A stretch of 64,000 nt of DNA from Nothophaeocryptopus gaeumannii (GCA_031771865.1 JASISA010000036.1:868001-932000), one strand, 5' to 3'. Positions 41,957-54,009 are shown, counted from the first letter of the stretch. Notes: generated by a model from the letters alone, not told the origin. Numbers and translations: made by a program.

Positions 41957-43687
41957 TCAAGCGGCCTGTCTCTGTCTTCTGCTGAAAGTGAGCAATAGGT
42001 CATCCATCGGGAAGATAGTAGCAAACACGCGGATATCCTCGCTCGTCGGTGTTATCGTGTGCTTCCAGTCATACGACGCGCTCAGCTTGTGCAACATGAG
42101 CATCAGGTTGAGGGTGGCGTAGATTTGGCCAAGACAGTAATGGGGACCAGTGCCGAAGACCAGCCAGTTCTTGCTCTGCTCCTCTGCGTTGCCGCTGATC
42201 CATCGCTCTGGAACGAATTCGTCGGGTTGTTCGTATGCTTCTGGGTCGTGGAGGGAAAGCCAGGTGGATGGGACGATCATGGTGCCCTTCTTGGCGACGT
42301 AGTTCGATTCGGGAATTGGGAAGTCCTTCTTGACGAGGTATGGGACCATGAGTACTGGTGGGCGGTAGCGGAGGGTCTCCTTGACGACGGCTCTTGTGTA
42401 TGTCTGGAGAAGATGTTAGCGATGTTTCCAAAACATATGCCGATCTCAACTTACCATGCTCTCAAGCTTCTCCAAGCTAAGAGGCGTGTTGGGATCTGGA
42501 TGCAGTCTGTCGGCTTCTGCGCGGACCTTCTCCATCACATCTGGACGATCGGCGACGATCTGCAGCAGCCACGAGGCGGCACTCGAGGTTGCGTCCTGCG
42601 AAGCGAAGAGGAAAGTGAAGACAGTCATGCTGATTTCGAGATCGGTGAAGGTTCTGAGCAGCATGGCTGGCTTCTCCTCGTCTGGCACCTTCTCACCCTT
42701 GGCAATGCGCTCGCGGTATCTCTCCGATTCGATCATTTGCACAACCCAGCGGTCCATGATACACTCTGGCTGAGCACCCTTTTGCCTCATCCTCACCTTC
42801 GACTTGGCAGCACAGTTGGAGAAAGCTTCCAGGACCTTGTCCGCGCACTTCTTGCCATACCAAGTCTTGGTGAATGGCAGAATAATCGGGAAGTTGACAA
42901 GCTCAAGCGCAGCAGTGATCATGTAGTAGTCATCGGCAATCCGCTTAACCTGCTCGCGAGACATGTAGTGTCCCACGAATGTTCGGCAGGAGACGGCGCA
43001 CATGAGCTCACGGAGACCGTATACCCAAGGCTTTGGCTCTCCAGCAGCCTCGCTGTCGCGCAGGAAGTCCTCAAAGTATTCATTGTAAACCTCCTCTTGA
43101 CCTGGCAGGTAGTTCTCCAACGCCTGGCGTGTGAACAATCCATTGAGACCCTTGCGGTACTCGACGTGCTCCCTGCCATCCAGGAAAACCCAGTTCTCGG
43201 GTCGCAGAAGCTTGTGTGCAACGTCCACGACACATGGCTTGACGTACATTGGGCTGTTCAACACTTTTCGGGCCATGTCGCGGGTGGCTGCAATAACGAC
43301 GAACTTGTGGAAGACCGAGACGCAAGAGAGAGGACCGGAGAGCCATTTCATATGGTACTTCGCGAAGGACGGCTTGACACTTTCGAAAAAGGGACCGACA
43401 AAGGGCAGCTTCCAGGAATCGCCGGCGAGAGGGCCCTTATGTTGCCAGTAGGATACTGTTGCATGTCAGTCTAGCTCTCGGAAACACTTTAATCAATTGG
43501 GTTACTTACTTTGATCGTAGACGACAGCTGCGAGGAAGACGGAGACAACCACGCCAAACCAGCTGACAGGCGAGAAATTGTCGAACGCTTTGCTGAGGAT
43601 ACCAGTGTTCGCAGCGGCAACGGTCGCGTGTATCGTATCGTGAAGGCCAGTCGCTGAGGCGTTGAACGTCTCCATGACGGACGCCAT
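41957..43687 (-). CDS. ERG5: Sterol C-22 desaturase (cytochrome P450 CYP61)
   Basis: Three exons: 43687-43510, 43455-42455 and 42403-41957; introns 54 and 51 nt (GTAAGT donors); 541 residues, normal for CYP61. N-terminal membrane anchor WFGVVVSVFLAAVVY, then GDSWKLPFVGPF. I-helix FASQDATSS, ExxR in VKETLRYRPP, VPERWI, and the haem loop FGTGPHYCLGQIYA, which is characteristic of CYP61 rather than other fungal P450s. It introduces the delta22 double bond in the sterol side chain, late in ergosterol synthesis in the endoplasmic reticulum. The antisense strand is open for hundreds of codons because of third-position GC; those ORFs are not genes. Confidence 0.97.
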
Positions 43688-44819
43688 GATGTGTGTACGC
43701 CTCTACAAGGCTATTATGATCCGAGTTGGTGGAGCAGTCGTGTTCGTGGGGTGGTGAGAATTGGCAGGTGTCGAGGTGTGAAGCCAAACAGCTTTCGTAC
43801 CAACGACTTCCTCGCTATGCAAACCCAATGGCTCCTTCTTGCGGATACAAGAGGACCTCCCAAGCTCTTACTGCGCGATGCACCTGCCACCGGAGAGGAT
43901 GAAGGAAAGAAGGAATCTAAAAGAGCGACAGGTTCGGAGGTAGCGGTGACATTGGAATGGGTGCATACAGCACGTCTGCAATGCGCATCCTGGCGTGAAG
44001 AAAGTGGTTCGATGTTGATCATTGCTCAGGGTCGCACCTGCCATGTGATTGGACCAGGATCATCCCTCACCCCATGAACCATCAACGCCACCACCCGAGA
44101 GATCTTGGCGTGACCTGCAGGGTGCTTATCTCAGGAACCATCCCGTATAGTCGGCACAGGTCAGCTTTCGTGACGTCTACCTCTGCACTGGAACTCTCTC
44201 AGAACCACTCGGATCTATGCGCAGCAACACATAGCATGGCGTAGTGGTAGTTGTACATTCGTCGTGAGGAAGTCACCAGCGCCTGCCGAAGATGGACAAG
44301 GGGAGCATCGGAGGGTAAGCGGAAATGCCGGGTTGTCATTGGAGCTTTTCCGGCTCGCTGCTTTGTCGACCGTCTGCCAGATGACATTGTGTTCTGCAGG
44401 TGTGAAGATTATGATGCATCCTCCAGTGCTCGAAGACCGAAAGATGCAGGTACGCCTACGCAGTACGCACAAACACACCGAGATGCTTCGAGAGTCGTTG
44501 AAGTCTACTTGAAAATGAATCTCCGCATCTCGCGCTTGTGACACGTCGTCAATAACCTCGTCTACACCCTCTAATACTGGTAGACGCTCCCCTAGTATCC
44601 TCGGAAAGCCAAAAGAGCCCCCACGTCCACAGATCCGATACGGCAATGTACACTCAAGCTGCTTGCAAAATACCCTGTGAGGTGCGCGTCGCCTCTGACC
44701 AGAGCTTGTATACAGCCTCCGGTCATACGCGGATGATCGCCTGAGGATGTTGACCCCCTGCCGACAAGCTGCTTAAGTCTACATGCTCAAATCGGCTGTG
44801 TGGTCCACCTCGCGTCGAC
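43688..44819. other. Intergenic (promoter of ERG5, 3' side of transporter)
   Basis: 1132 bp. A 128-codon ORF on + from 43691 to 44077 starts next to the ERG5 start codon and has no recognisable domain; it is more likely leader/promoter DNA. The remaining ORFs overlap each other. I see nothing firmly functional, but the stretch is long enough to hide a small spliced gene. Confidence 0.35.
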
Positions 44820-45726
44820 CTAATCCACCGGCAGCACCTTAGGTACACCTCGGGTGACGCCAGGCTCGCCGATTCCTGGAATGATGTATGGCCGCCGTTT
44901 CTCATGCTTGGTACGCAGGATCGGGAACATTCGCGTGATGAAGTGCTGGGGCCCATATGCCTCCTCGATCAAGTACACCGTCACGCGCCACCAGGCTGCA
45001 AGAGCTGAGAGCAGCCAGAAGTATGCTGCAGCCTTCATCGTAAGGACAACTCCGCCACTTCCACCATTGGGGCCGTCCGAGGCGCTGTTGAAGCCGTACA
45101 GCCCACAGGCCAGTGTAGGTACTACTGCCAAAGAGAACAGACAGACCATGAGGACTACATCGCGAGCCGTCGATGCAACAGCGCATGACCAGGTAAAGGC
45201 CATGAGGACCACGAACCAAGACGCTCTGCGTTCTTTCAGTCAGCAGCAACCGCAGTGGAGTTCATTGTCGAAACACTAACAGAGCTGGGTTATGCACGTG
45301 AAGAGAGGACGTAGGGAGTGCACCCGCAGCCTGGAATCTCGAGTCAGAAATCTCAAGCGAGGACGCGTGCCGTCAGTCTAAACGAACTTCGAATGCCCAC
45401 AGAATGGATGCACCAATCCAGAATGAACCCCACATAGTGTTGACAACACTCACTAACGTGTCTCTTGCTTCAAATCCCTTCAACCCGGCGATGAATTGTG
45501 CGAGACCTCCGAACACGCCAACGAAGGGAAAGAAGATCGTCGGAGACGAATCATCTCCCCACCAATTCGCAATCCAAGATGCTGCAACGAACGTTGAGCC
45601 TGCGAAACCTGCAAGTCCCAAGGCTGCTGGTGGTGCAATCGGCCTCAGGAAAATTCGAATAGCCGGAGGCTGGTCCAGAACCTCTTGAAAGCGCTTTTCA
45701 GAATCAGGGCCGTTCAAGAGCGCCAT
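44820..45726 (-). CDS. GPR1/FUN34/YaaH-family membrane transporter (ATO/acetate-ammonium type)
   Basis: Three exons: 45726-45388, 45330-45281 (only 50 nt) and 45225-44820; introns 57 and 55 nt; 264 residues. Six hydrophobic segments. The family-defining opening is degenerate (APPAALGLAGFAGSTF instead of NPxPLGL), followed by FFPFVGVFGGLAQFIAGL and NTMWGSFW, which match the family. Members carry acetate or other short carboxylates, and are tied to ammonium export in yeast. Because the NPAPLGL signature is altered, transport specificity is uncertain. The last ~30 residues are a basic cytoplasmic tail. Confidence 0.8.
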
Positions 45727-46122
45727 GATGAAGAAACGACAATTGTTTCGCGGCAGAAATATCTGCCTGCGCGTCCAGAGCTCGCCGTCTGGTATTTAAA
45801 TAGTAGGACTACCGCATGGCGCCGGCAAAATGCGCGTAATGCCTCGAACAGCTGTAATCACGGACTTCGACGCACGGGCTTGTCTTGAAGATCACCCTAT
45901 ATCTACTCCATGCGAGCAGGAAAAGCTTGTTGTAAATCGAGCTCTGAAGACAGTCAGCTCTCGGATGTTTCAACCTGCAGCGGCCATCTCATGCCTAATC
46001 TGGCCTCACGCCCCGACACTGTCCGGTGCATCCTTCGACCGCAACTGGTGCTTGCTGATTCATCCTGGATGTCAGGACCCTGGGCTCGATATCTCCGCAC
46101 AATGGTATGCATCCTTGGATGA
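45727..46122. other. Divergent intergenic region
   Basis: 396 bp between the transporter start and the broken Zn2Cys6 gene. Nothing else recognised. Confidence 0.4.
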
Positions 46123-47868
46123 ATGGACATTCGTGCGCGTAAGTAGGCTGGATGTGCTCGCGTAGAACGAAACGATTGCGAGGAGCTCTTCGGGCGTTCG
46201 AACACCATAAGTACCCCAGCCCGATCTTGCTTACAATGCAGGACAGCAAAGGTAAAGGTATTGTGGCCCATCTATGCAATGGACCAATGCGCATGCACCT
46301 ATGCTAAAGCAAAGTCTAGTGCGACCTCGCTCGGCCGGTGTGTGGCCGATGCAGAAGGCGTGGGACTCCATGCATTGGTTATCACGCCCAAGGATCATTC
46401 GTCTTCCACGATGAGACATCTCGCGCAGCACAACTCTCTCCACGCGCACGTGGAGAGTTCCAAGATTTTCAGGACGAGGCATCGCATGCAAGCGTTGAAA
46501 CTCAACCACCTCCCGTTCAAGTAGAATCAGAGGTGGATCATGACAATCTAAGAGAGCATTTCTCTTGGCTCAATGAACGAGTTCTTGCTTCGCTACCAGC
46601 ACAAGTCAAGAGAGACAGCGAAACACGTGCTGTTGAGCGTTTCTTCGCCAACTGGACAGTGTATCCAAATGCGGTGACACCGGGATACATGCACCATCTA
46701 CCTGTGCTATACGCCCAGTCAACAACGAATTCGGTTCTTCGCCTATCCATTCGCGCTGTGGCCTTCGCAGACGTAACGCATTTGAGCAGCGCAAACAGAG
46801 AGTATGAGTTCAAGGGACTGCAAAGCTACGGCGCGGTCATCACTGGATTAAGGACTGTCGTGCAAGAGCAGACCAATCTGAATAATGATCAGACCTTGGC
46901 AGCCGTTCTTCTCATCGACACGTTTGAGGTAAGAGAGCATTTTCTGCTGCTCAGTCAGCCATACTGACCAAATCTGCACACGTTGTACATGGGCTGAAAC
47001 GAACCGCTTGGCCTTCACAACAAAGCGCACAAACATGTGCTCGAGGTCAGGGGAATCGAGCAACTGCATTCGTCTCAGCGTTTCTGCCTGTCCAGAATTG
47101 CGATCTACTGACTTCAAGCCAGACAGCTGTTGCTCGGCGAAGATGGTGGCTCGTTGCAGCAGACTCTGCTTGATAGCATCAACCAAGAGCGCCCCGACCT
47201 TCGTGTGATGCATCACGTATCCCAGATCATACATCTGTGCGGCAAGGTAGATCATCTCATACAGGATTCGCCGCAGGAGACGGACACAGAAGCGACACTT
47301 CATGCGCAGGAGCTTCTGAAAGAAATCGCGGCGCTCATCTCTTCCATCGAGATGTGGACCTCTCACCTTGACGACAAACTAAAGCCAGTCGCAGTCATGA
47401 CCGATTTGACCAGCCAACTCAACCGCATGACCACAACCGAACAGATCGAACGCATCGCCGCAAACGGGAACCACCCTTGGGAGACCTTTTACCTGTCCTG
47501 AATTGATGAAGCATCATGACATTACGCTCGCCTTCCTCTGGTCCTTCTTCGCAGCCGCACAGCTCATCCTCCGAGAACACACCATTCAAGTCCTCCCACT
47601 TGCCGTATCACGCACTCAGAACCCAGAGTCTCAACAATACCTCGACCGAACACAAGGGGAAGAGTTCGCGATCGATGGTCTATCGTCTTCGATTATACGT
47701 TCTTTCCCGGAGTTTATGGGATTTGGTGTCGATAGATTAAAGGCTTCAATTTCACCTCGCTTGGACTCTTCGCAGACGAGTTCACTAGGAAGGTTTCTGG
47801 GCGTTGAACTGAAAGGTCGCCGGAAACACTATCAAGAGCGATCAATTAGTTCTCCAGATATCTTCTGA
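46123..47868 (+). pseudogene. Zn2Cys6 transcription factor with multiple inactivating lesions
   Basis: Reconstructed exons: 46123-46138, 46220-46257, 46320-46928, then a degenerate part. Splicing 46257 to 46320 gives a perfect binuclear cluster, C-x2-C-x6-C-x6-C-x2-C-x6-C (CLQCRTAKVKC then CGRCRRRGTPC). The fungal-specific domain follows. After donor 46929 the expected acceptor reads CTGCAC (AG lost, 46978-46979); the continuing frame has TGA at 46995-46997 (relatives have Trp) and TGA at 47109-47111 (in an LSRIAIY-x-LQARQ helix where Arg is expected), yet stays protein-like to 47498. A one-base insertion near 47498 then moves the C-terminal helices (FLWSFFAAAQLILREH) to another frame. Four lesions in one locus make a real pseudogene more likely than sequence error. 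Confidence 0.75.
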
Positions 47869-48416
47869 GACCAGCAAGAAGCAGCACTCCCGTCGTGGGC
47901 ATGGGCTTCATGATTGATCGGCTGCCGTGTCATGCAAGGTCTCGAACTTCCCACAGCGGAAGGTGTATCTTCAAGCATCGTATGGGCCGTGCACCGTTTG
48001 GCAAGCAGTCTTCTGGTTCAGCAGAAGGTGTAATGGTATGGTATGCCTCCACTCTCGGGCAGGTTGACCCGAATAGGACTAGTACAGATATGCACGGCCC
48101 TGCGTATCCATCACGAGCTGAGTAGAGCGAGCTCTCAATCCGGTAGGTATGGACAGCTGTCATCTTCTTCGGCTGGTCGTCCTCAATAGGATCAGGAAGA
48201 TGCTGGTAACTCTGTTGGTCGGGGAGCCCAACATCCTTTTTCACGGTCTTGAGGCATAGTCCTCGGGTAAGAGTCTAGCAGTAGCAGGGACGCATGGTGT
48301 AAACGTCTTTCGTCGTCTGACATATGCTGTTCTATAGATATCAGTATCAATGTACGGTAAGAATGTAGCTATGTATGAGTTAATGCATGGTAGCTCGTGA
48401 CACATTGCTTTCAAAG
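47869..48416. other. Convergent intergenic region
   Basis: 548 bp. Possibly more decayed C-terminal sequence of the regulator (an ORF at 47895-48125), not convincing. Also the 3' UTR of the phosphodiesterase gene. Confidence 0.35.
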
Positions 48417-50598
48417 CTAAGATTTCGGCGTGAAAGCGCTCTGAACACTGCCGTACCCCTGAGGACACTGTTGACCAAGCGGTACACTGCCTGACCTCAT
48501 GTAGCAAATCTTGGCCTCAGCGCAGGCGCTGTTCGTGCAGTTCGGGCTCTTCACACTGCTCTTGCCCTGAAGCGTGTTGAATGTGCTGACGAGAGTGTGA
48601 TTCTTCTCCATAGCTTCCGTGACAGCTTGCCAGAATGTAGCGTTGAGAGGTGCGTCTACGGGCCAACCTGCCGCAGGTCCGTACGTCTCACGAGTGGAGT
48701 ACTCAAGCTGGTAGACTGGTCCGTGGCTGCTGAGGTTGGCGAACTCGTTGACATCGGCGTAGTATGTATAAGCATCATAGATGTCGAAAGAGCCTGTATC
48801 GACCTCGTACATGCGAAAGCCGCTGTTCAGATTGGTGAGCGGCGTAACGCTTGGCATGATCCAGCCAACGTTGAGAGCAGTGTCTCGAGACTTCACGGTG
48901 GCGTTGTTCGCGTAGTATATCATGAACTGGTCTTCATGGGTGTGGCCAAAGAAAATGTTCGCGATCACATGAGGAGAGTAGCGCTCGACGATCTGGTAGA
49001 ACAGATTCGTTGGGTTGGGGACTGGGTTTGTGCCATCCCAGCCGGACAAAACGTGCGCGAATAGCCAGACTCTCTCCCCAGTGTCTTCTGCGGCCTGCAG
49101 CTCATCGATAACGAACTTGAACATGCCACTAACGTCCGGGTTGCTGGTGTTGATGAAGTTTAAGAAGTTGGATCTGTACCAGAAATCGGAGTTGAAGGTG
49201 ATCATGCGTAGGCCGTAGTGGTTCTTGATACTGTAGGCTCCATAGTGGAGTCTTGCTTGTTTGGCCGCCGCCTGATCGATCCAGCCATCGTGCAGCCAAA
49301 GCTTAGAGACATGGTCAAAGTTCCAGCTCATCTGCTGTCCAAGCGGTCCTGGAAGGGAGTGTGGCGCGTCAATGGCTTCCGGATTCGTGTCGTGATTCCC
49401 AAGAACTGGGAAGACCGGTCCCGTCAGGTACTTCTTGAACATGATGTCGTAGATGGAAACCTCAGCATATTCTGTATATGCCCTGCTCAGCTCAGTTTGA
49501 GGATCGTGAGACACCAGGTCTCCGGTGTAGATAGTCCAGCCAAGCGGGTTGCTCTTCGAGGTTCCAGTGAGAGGGCCCACAGCTTGCAAAGCTGCAAGAC
49601 CAAGATCATAAGGGCTGTCACACGCAAAGTAGCCAAACTCGGGAGCCGGGAAGCTGATTTGACCAATCGGCAAAGCCGTGTTGTCGACATTGCTGCGACA
49701 GCACAAACCAGACGTGCAGTTTCCCTCCGAATTCACCTTGTAACGTGGATCAAGATGGAAGTCGCTGATGTGGGCAACCTTCACGCGCTTTCCGCTGGCC
49801 TTTGGCTTTGTGGCGTTAGCTGGCTTCGGCTTGGGAAAGAGACCAGTAGTGTTGAGCTTGATAGGCGCTGGTGTTGGGCAGAAAGTGGACGAAATCGAGT
49901 GACAGATGTACTGCCCGTCGATTCCAGAGACGTCCGCGAAAGCCAAGATCTGAGTCCAGATAGCACCAAAGGTGGTTGCCTCAAAGTCCTCCTTACAAGT
50001 CGATGCTGAATGCAACCCGGTCTCATTGCAGAGCTTGACCATGGCATCAGGAACTAAGCTAGGCGCTAGCTGAGCGGCGCTCTTTCCTACTGACAATGCC
50101 GCGATGCATTTTGAGCAATTGGTGTCGAAGTAAGAACTGGCTATCACACCCTTCACCTGCGAGACAACGGCTGCAATGACTTGCTGCTGTTCTGCAACTG
50201 ATAGATTGGCGACTGGCTTTGGGTAGTAGACCGGGTCATCGTCATTATCCGGTATCGTGTCTGGGTTCGTAAGATTGGCCGGGAAGGTGTAGTTCAGAAC
50301 TGGATCATAGCTGCACAACATCAGCCATGCGTGGTGTACCTGCAGGACTTGTTCCCCATACTCACATCGCAGGCTGCGGTTCTTGCCCGGACGCTGCCGG
50401 ATAGTAGGACGAGAAGACGCTCGAAGGAAACTTTGCGGGAGCTGTGTAGGTGTTCACTGCCGGCTTACTGACCGATGCGCTGTCATATGCGCCGCCCAGC
50501 TGGACCAGCAGCGGAGACACAGCCAAAGCCTGTTGGATGAATCCCATGGTGATGATGACGATGAAGGCAATGAAGACGGCCTCTGGAGGGCAAGCCAT
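48417..50598 (-). CDS. Secreted acid sphingomyelinase-like phosphodiesterase
   Basis: Two exons, 50598-50366 and 50310-48417 (55 nt intron, GTGAGT donor, GTGCAG acceptor); 708 residues. N-terminal signal peptide (hydrophobic ~residues 8-26). Residues ~130-210 have a saposin-B-like set of cysteines (NCSKCIAAL and later pairs). The calcineurin-type metal sites are complete: DFHLD, GDLVSHD, GNHD, the AHVLSG His, and FGHTHED. Many N-glycosylation sequons support passage through the secretory pathway. The family cleaves sphingomyelin or related phosphodiesters with two zinc ions at acid pH; in filamentous fungi the physiological substrate may be another phospholipid or a polyphosphate-like ester. 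Confidence 0.92.
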
Positions 50599-51003
50599 TG
50601 GTAGCGTTCGTCATGGCTTTTGACGGATTCGTAGAGCGGCGCGACTTTCTCAGAGCGTGCTAGCCTTGGCAGAGCAGACCACTTTCTCTCTGCAAATGCG
50701 CATCATGGCCGGGCAATGCGGCTCTATAATAAGAGAGCATCCAATGAATGTCCATCAAGGTGTCCACGTTTCTGGTGGCTGGTATTTGATGCCATAAGGT
50801 CTAATATTTGACATGTCAATTGATTAGGTGGCATGTGGCGCTCCCAACCTCATCTCTTCCCGCCGCTGTCACACGAGAGAGAGCACAACCACAACGTGAG
50901 AACCCACATCGACCGCCATTGAGATGCTGCAGACATCAGGACCCCATCTCGGAGACAACCGCTCGGTATATGAAGGAGTCCACCTGAGTGCAAATCGTAC
51001 GAT
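50599..51003. promoter_or_regulatory. Divergent promoter region
   Basis: 405 bp between the phosphodiesterase start and the next plus-strand gene. No coding feature. Confidence 0.4.
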
Positions 51004-51639
51004 ATGGCCGCAAAAGACATCGTGCCGCACATCTTCCTGCCTCTGCCAAACATCAAGCAGCTTCCGAAGCCAGCCAACAAGGATGAGCGCCTCAACATCA
51101 TCATTTCCAACCTGAGTGATCAGCAGCAAGCTGTGCGATTGAGTATCATTGAGGCAGGCAAGCGCAGGCGAGCTGAGACCATCCAGCCGCGAATTGAAAG
51201 CGAGGACAGCGATGGAGAGCCCATGGACATATCTTCACCGGAATCTGGAGAGTTTGTCACATCAACACCAGATCCAGTGAATGCGCAGAAGCGGTTCTTG
51301 GCCAGTTTGAATGCGCCCTATGATGAATCCATGGGAGATCCATACGTGATGTTGGCGGCCGATTACTCTGCGGTCTCCACGGGCTTGAAGCAAGCAACCC
51401 CGCCTCCAGAGATTCAGATATCCAAGGAAGTCTTGGATCAACTAGCACTGTACGATCGACACGCAGCGCGAGCGAAGAAATTCTACGAAGATGCTCAGAA
51501 GCGCAGCAGTTCAGGTGCCTATGCAGGTGGAGGGTATGGAGCGAATTCATCTTCTGAGCCCAGTCGAGACCCAAGACGCACCTACTACTCTCCTGCTACG
51601 CCTATCGATTACAGTCGCGACCCTCGTCGCACTAGATGA
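51004..51639 (+). CDS. Hypothetical small acidic/disordered protein
   Basis: Intronless, 211 residues. Starts with a short ordered segment (IVPHIFLPLPNIKQLP, DERLNIIISNLSDQQQAVRLSI), then acidic DSDGEPMDISSPESGEF, and a C-terminal DPRR-repeat tail (SRDPRRTYYS, YSRDPRRTR) preceded by a Gly/Ser stretch. This looks like a nuclear, RNA- or chromatin-associated accessory protein, by composition only. I do not recognise a family. Its 3' end is about 40 bp from the end of the convergent broken gene. Confidence 0.55.
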   Translation: MAAKDIVPHIFLPLPNIKQLPKPANKDERLNIIISNLSDQQQAVRLSIIEAGKRRRAETIQPRIESEDSDGEPMDISSPESGEFVTSTPDPVNAQKRFLASLNAPYDESMGDPYVMLAADYSAVSTGLKQATPPPEIQISKEVLDQLALYDRHAARAKKFYEDAQKRSSSGAYAGGGYGANSSSEPSRDPRRTYYSPATPIDYSRDPRRTR

Positions 51640-51681
51640 GGCAGGAATGAAGAAACCCAACATTGTGAGGGATTCGCCTAA

Positions 51682-54009
51682 TCAAGGAGCCGCCGCGATG
51701 GAAGCAGCACTACATTGCTCACAGTCACCCGGCGAGGTGCTTAATGCAACAACTGGCGACGAAACGTTCCTCCAAAAGAAGTCATCCACCTTCTTACTTC
51801 CGGTACACTTCTCGAAAGCACCCCAGACGAGCTGGACTGCACCATCTTCATCTCCACCTTGGTACGATTGCTTCTTTCGAACAGTATCAAGATACTGCGC
51901 CAGTGCGAAGACGTAGGATGATTCCGCGCAAGCATCCGCAGGGGCTCGCTGGACCAATTGGTTCATCTCCCAAAATACAAGCTCTGATGGCATCATTCAC
52001 TGGCACCGTAGGGCGATATCAGTCAACACTTCCACTGCCAGCTCGTACATCTTGAACCAATTGATCTTGGCGATGGGGAACGAGCCCTCGAAGTCGGACA
52101 TGACAGCCTCTCGGGTCTGCTTCAGAATCAACGCGAATGGGACATCTTGCAGCTGTCGCTCCATTGCCAAGGTCTGGTTTGTCGTTGCCATGTTGACACG
52201 ACGATTGGTGAACACTTTTGCCCAGAAGTCTCCGTTCCCGAAGAAAGCCGGGACCGTCGTTCGGAAGTCATGGAATAGAGAGAGCTCGTACGCTTTGAGT
52301 TTGTCGCTATCCCGCTCGCCGTTGGCGACTGCTTTGGGAACACCAATGTGGAACTTGGTCTTCCTTCCATCTTTGCCGTTTTCTGATTCAAGACGACCTC
52401 CCTGCAATTCATAGACAAAAGGTCAGCACTGCTCTGGTACACCAAAGAATGTCACGACTCTTACCATGAAGCGCTTGAGTATATTCCGAAAATCTTTCCT
52501 GGGACGCTTTCCCAAGAATACTTGCTCATTGAACACCTCGCAGAGCTGCTCCATCAAGAGGATCGGCCGCGAGCTATTCTGAGCCACCTGTCTCACCATA
52601 TTGTAGATTTGTAACATCTGGCCAAATAGGTCGCGGGTGCGGCTTACGCCCTTTCCAATCTCGAGTGCCGTGTAGAGGATTTCGCTCATCTGGGCTCCGG
52701 CCGTCCAGTGCAGCTGGCCGTACAAGTCATATCTTGGCTCTGCAGTGAACTCCAAGGGCTCTTGGTACTGTATACCCAGTGCGTATGTCGTCACTGGCTG
52801 CATATTGCGATATTTGCCCGCCTCATGTTCTCTGTCCACCAAGCGGTTAATTTGGTCCCTAACCTCTTTAGCAAGGGTTTGCGCGCGTAGTGTGAGATCA
52901 GTCGTGTTCGGCCGATTGTCAATGTAGAAGAAACTTTTGCCTGTCTCTAACAAGAGTATGAGCGGGAACGGCACCTCCGTATTCGGCACGAGATTCAGAT
53001 GATCGTGGTGGAGGAAGTGCATGACCTCGCGCTACATGGGGTTCCTCATCGCTTCTGCGTCTTTGTCGATGATCTTCTCGGCCGAATTTGATAGCTGTAC
53101 TATGCTGCGGATAACTGAGTACATGCACTTGGCATCGCGTGCCATCTGCTCGTTCGTCGCCTCTTGCAGCTGCTTCGCCTCGTTCTCAGGCAGATCGACC
53201 TCGCGAGGCTTGGATATGATCTTCATGCTCTTCATTTCCAACGACATCTTCTCCAATTCCTCCTGATGAGACGAGATGGAGTCTGTCGGCTTGACCCGAT
53301 GGATGGTACGGAGGCCTTCCTCATTGATTTGCTTTTCAGACTTCCATTGCACCAAGGGCGTGAGGGCTTTCAGCAGCACAATTCCACTCGAAAACTCCTT
53401 GTACTCCGGATCGTGGCGTGATGGTTCCGTTTCTCGGTGCGATAGGTCCTTACCGCTCAAAATTTGTATTTGGCTCCTCTTCAGAGCACAATTCTGCAAC
53501 AAATCAGTAGTGCTGATGCCAGCCACATTCTGATACGCTTCGCAGAGCTTCTGTATGCCATGGTAACCAGCAGTCGTGAGCCATCCTGCAAGCGCAGGCG
53601 ACATCTCGCCTTTGGCGACCATTGATCAGTATTTCTTGTTCACAGTGGCCATGTAGTCCATCTCCAACACGTATCGAGGCAGTGGGAAGACCTCATCGAA
53701 CGGGTCGTCGACGATGCGAGACTGTGGTTTGGAGTTCAGCTTCGCCCAGCTGTTCAGATGCTTTTGGAGCTCTGCATTGGTCAGTGAGCTGGCCTTGTCG
53801 GTTGGGAGATCCTCCAATGGGCCGAATGAGTTGGCGAAGACGCTCTCCGGGGCTCAGTAGGCTCAGAAATATGCTCTTCCGTCGCATCTCGCGGTCCTAC
53901 CTCCATAGAGAGCGCTGTAAGCCTTGTCCAATGTTTCAGTGAAGAACTCGTGCCTTCTTGTATCGTCTGTCTCCGTCCCAAGCTCATGCTTGCGATACCA
54001 GGCCGTCAT
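51682..54009 (-). pseudogene. Large fungal protein of unknown family with several in-frame stops
   Basis: Starts MTAWYRKHELG at 54009; a GTAGGA donor at 53900 leads to the next segment but no acceptor near 53845 gives the right frame. Then one frame runs on through TGA 53628-53626 (KKY-x-SMVAKG, Trp likely), TAG 53034-53032 (AMRNPM-x-REVMHF), a genuine 63 nt intron (52464-52402) and TGA 51999-51997, after which the same frame stays open to 51682. The text between the stops is coherent (FPLPRYVLEMDY, QWKSEKQINEEGL, FEGSFPIAKINWFKMYELAVEVL). Layout recalls the fungal DUF6604-like group, but that assignment is tentative. The 51997 stop may be the natural end. Otherwise this is a pseudogene of a ~750-850 residue protein. 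Confidence 0.6.

Noticed and set aside
42059..43474. 471-codon ORF antisense to ERG5
   Set aside because: It crosses both ERG5 introns and mirrors its codon bias; no motif of its own. Other long antisense ORFs (943-1761, 3560-4240, 10068-10637, 49218-50009) were dropped for the same reason.
43691..44077. 128-codon plus-strand ORF next to ERG5
   Set aside because: Overlaps an equally long minus ORF, no domain, lies in the expected ERG5 promoter.
46929..47868. RIP as the cause of the broken genes
   Set aside because: No AT-rich tract or repeat copy is seen, and the stop codons are not the TAA/TAG that CpA-to-TpA changes favour; some lesions are indels or transversions.
4097..53628. TGA used as a sense codon in this nucleus
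   Set aside because: Intact genes such as the GYP8-like gene and the P450 end in TGA at the expected family C-terminus.
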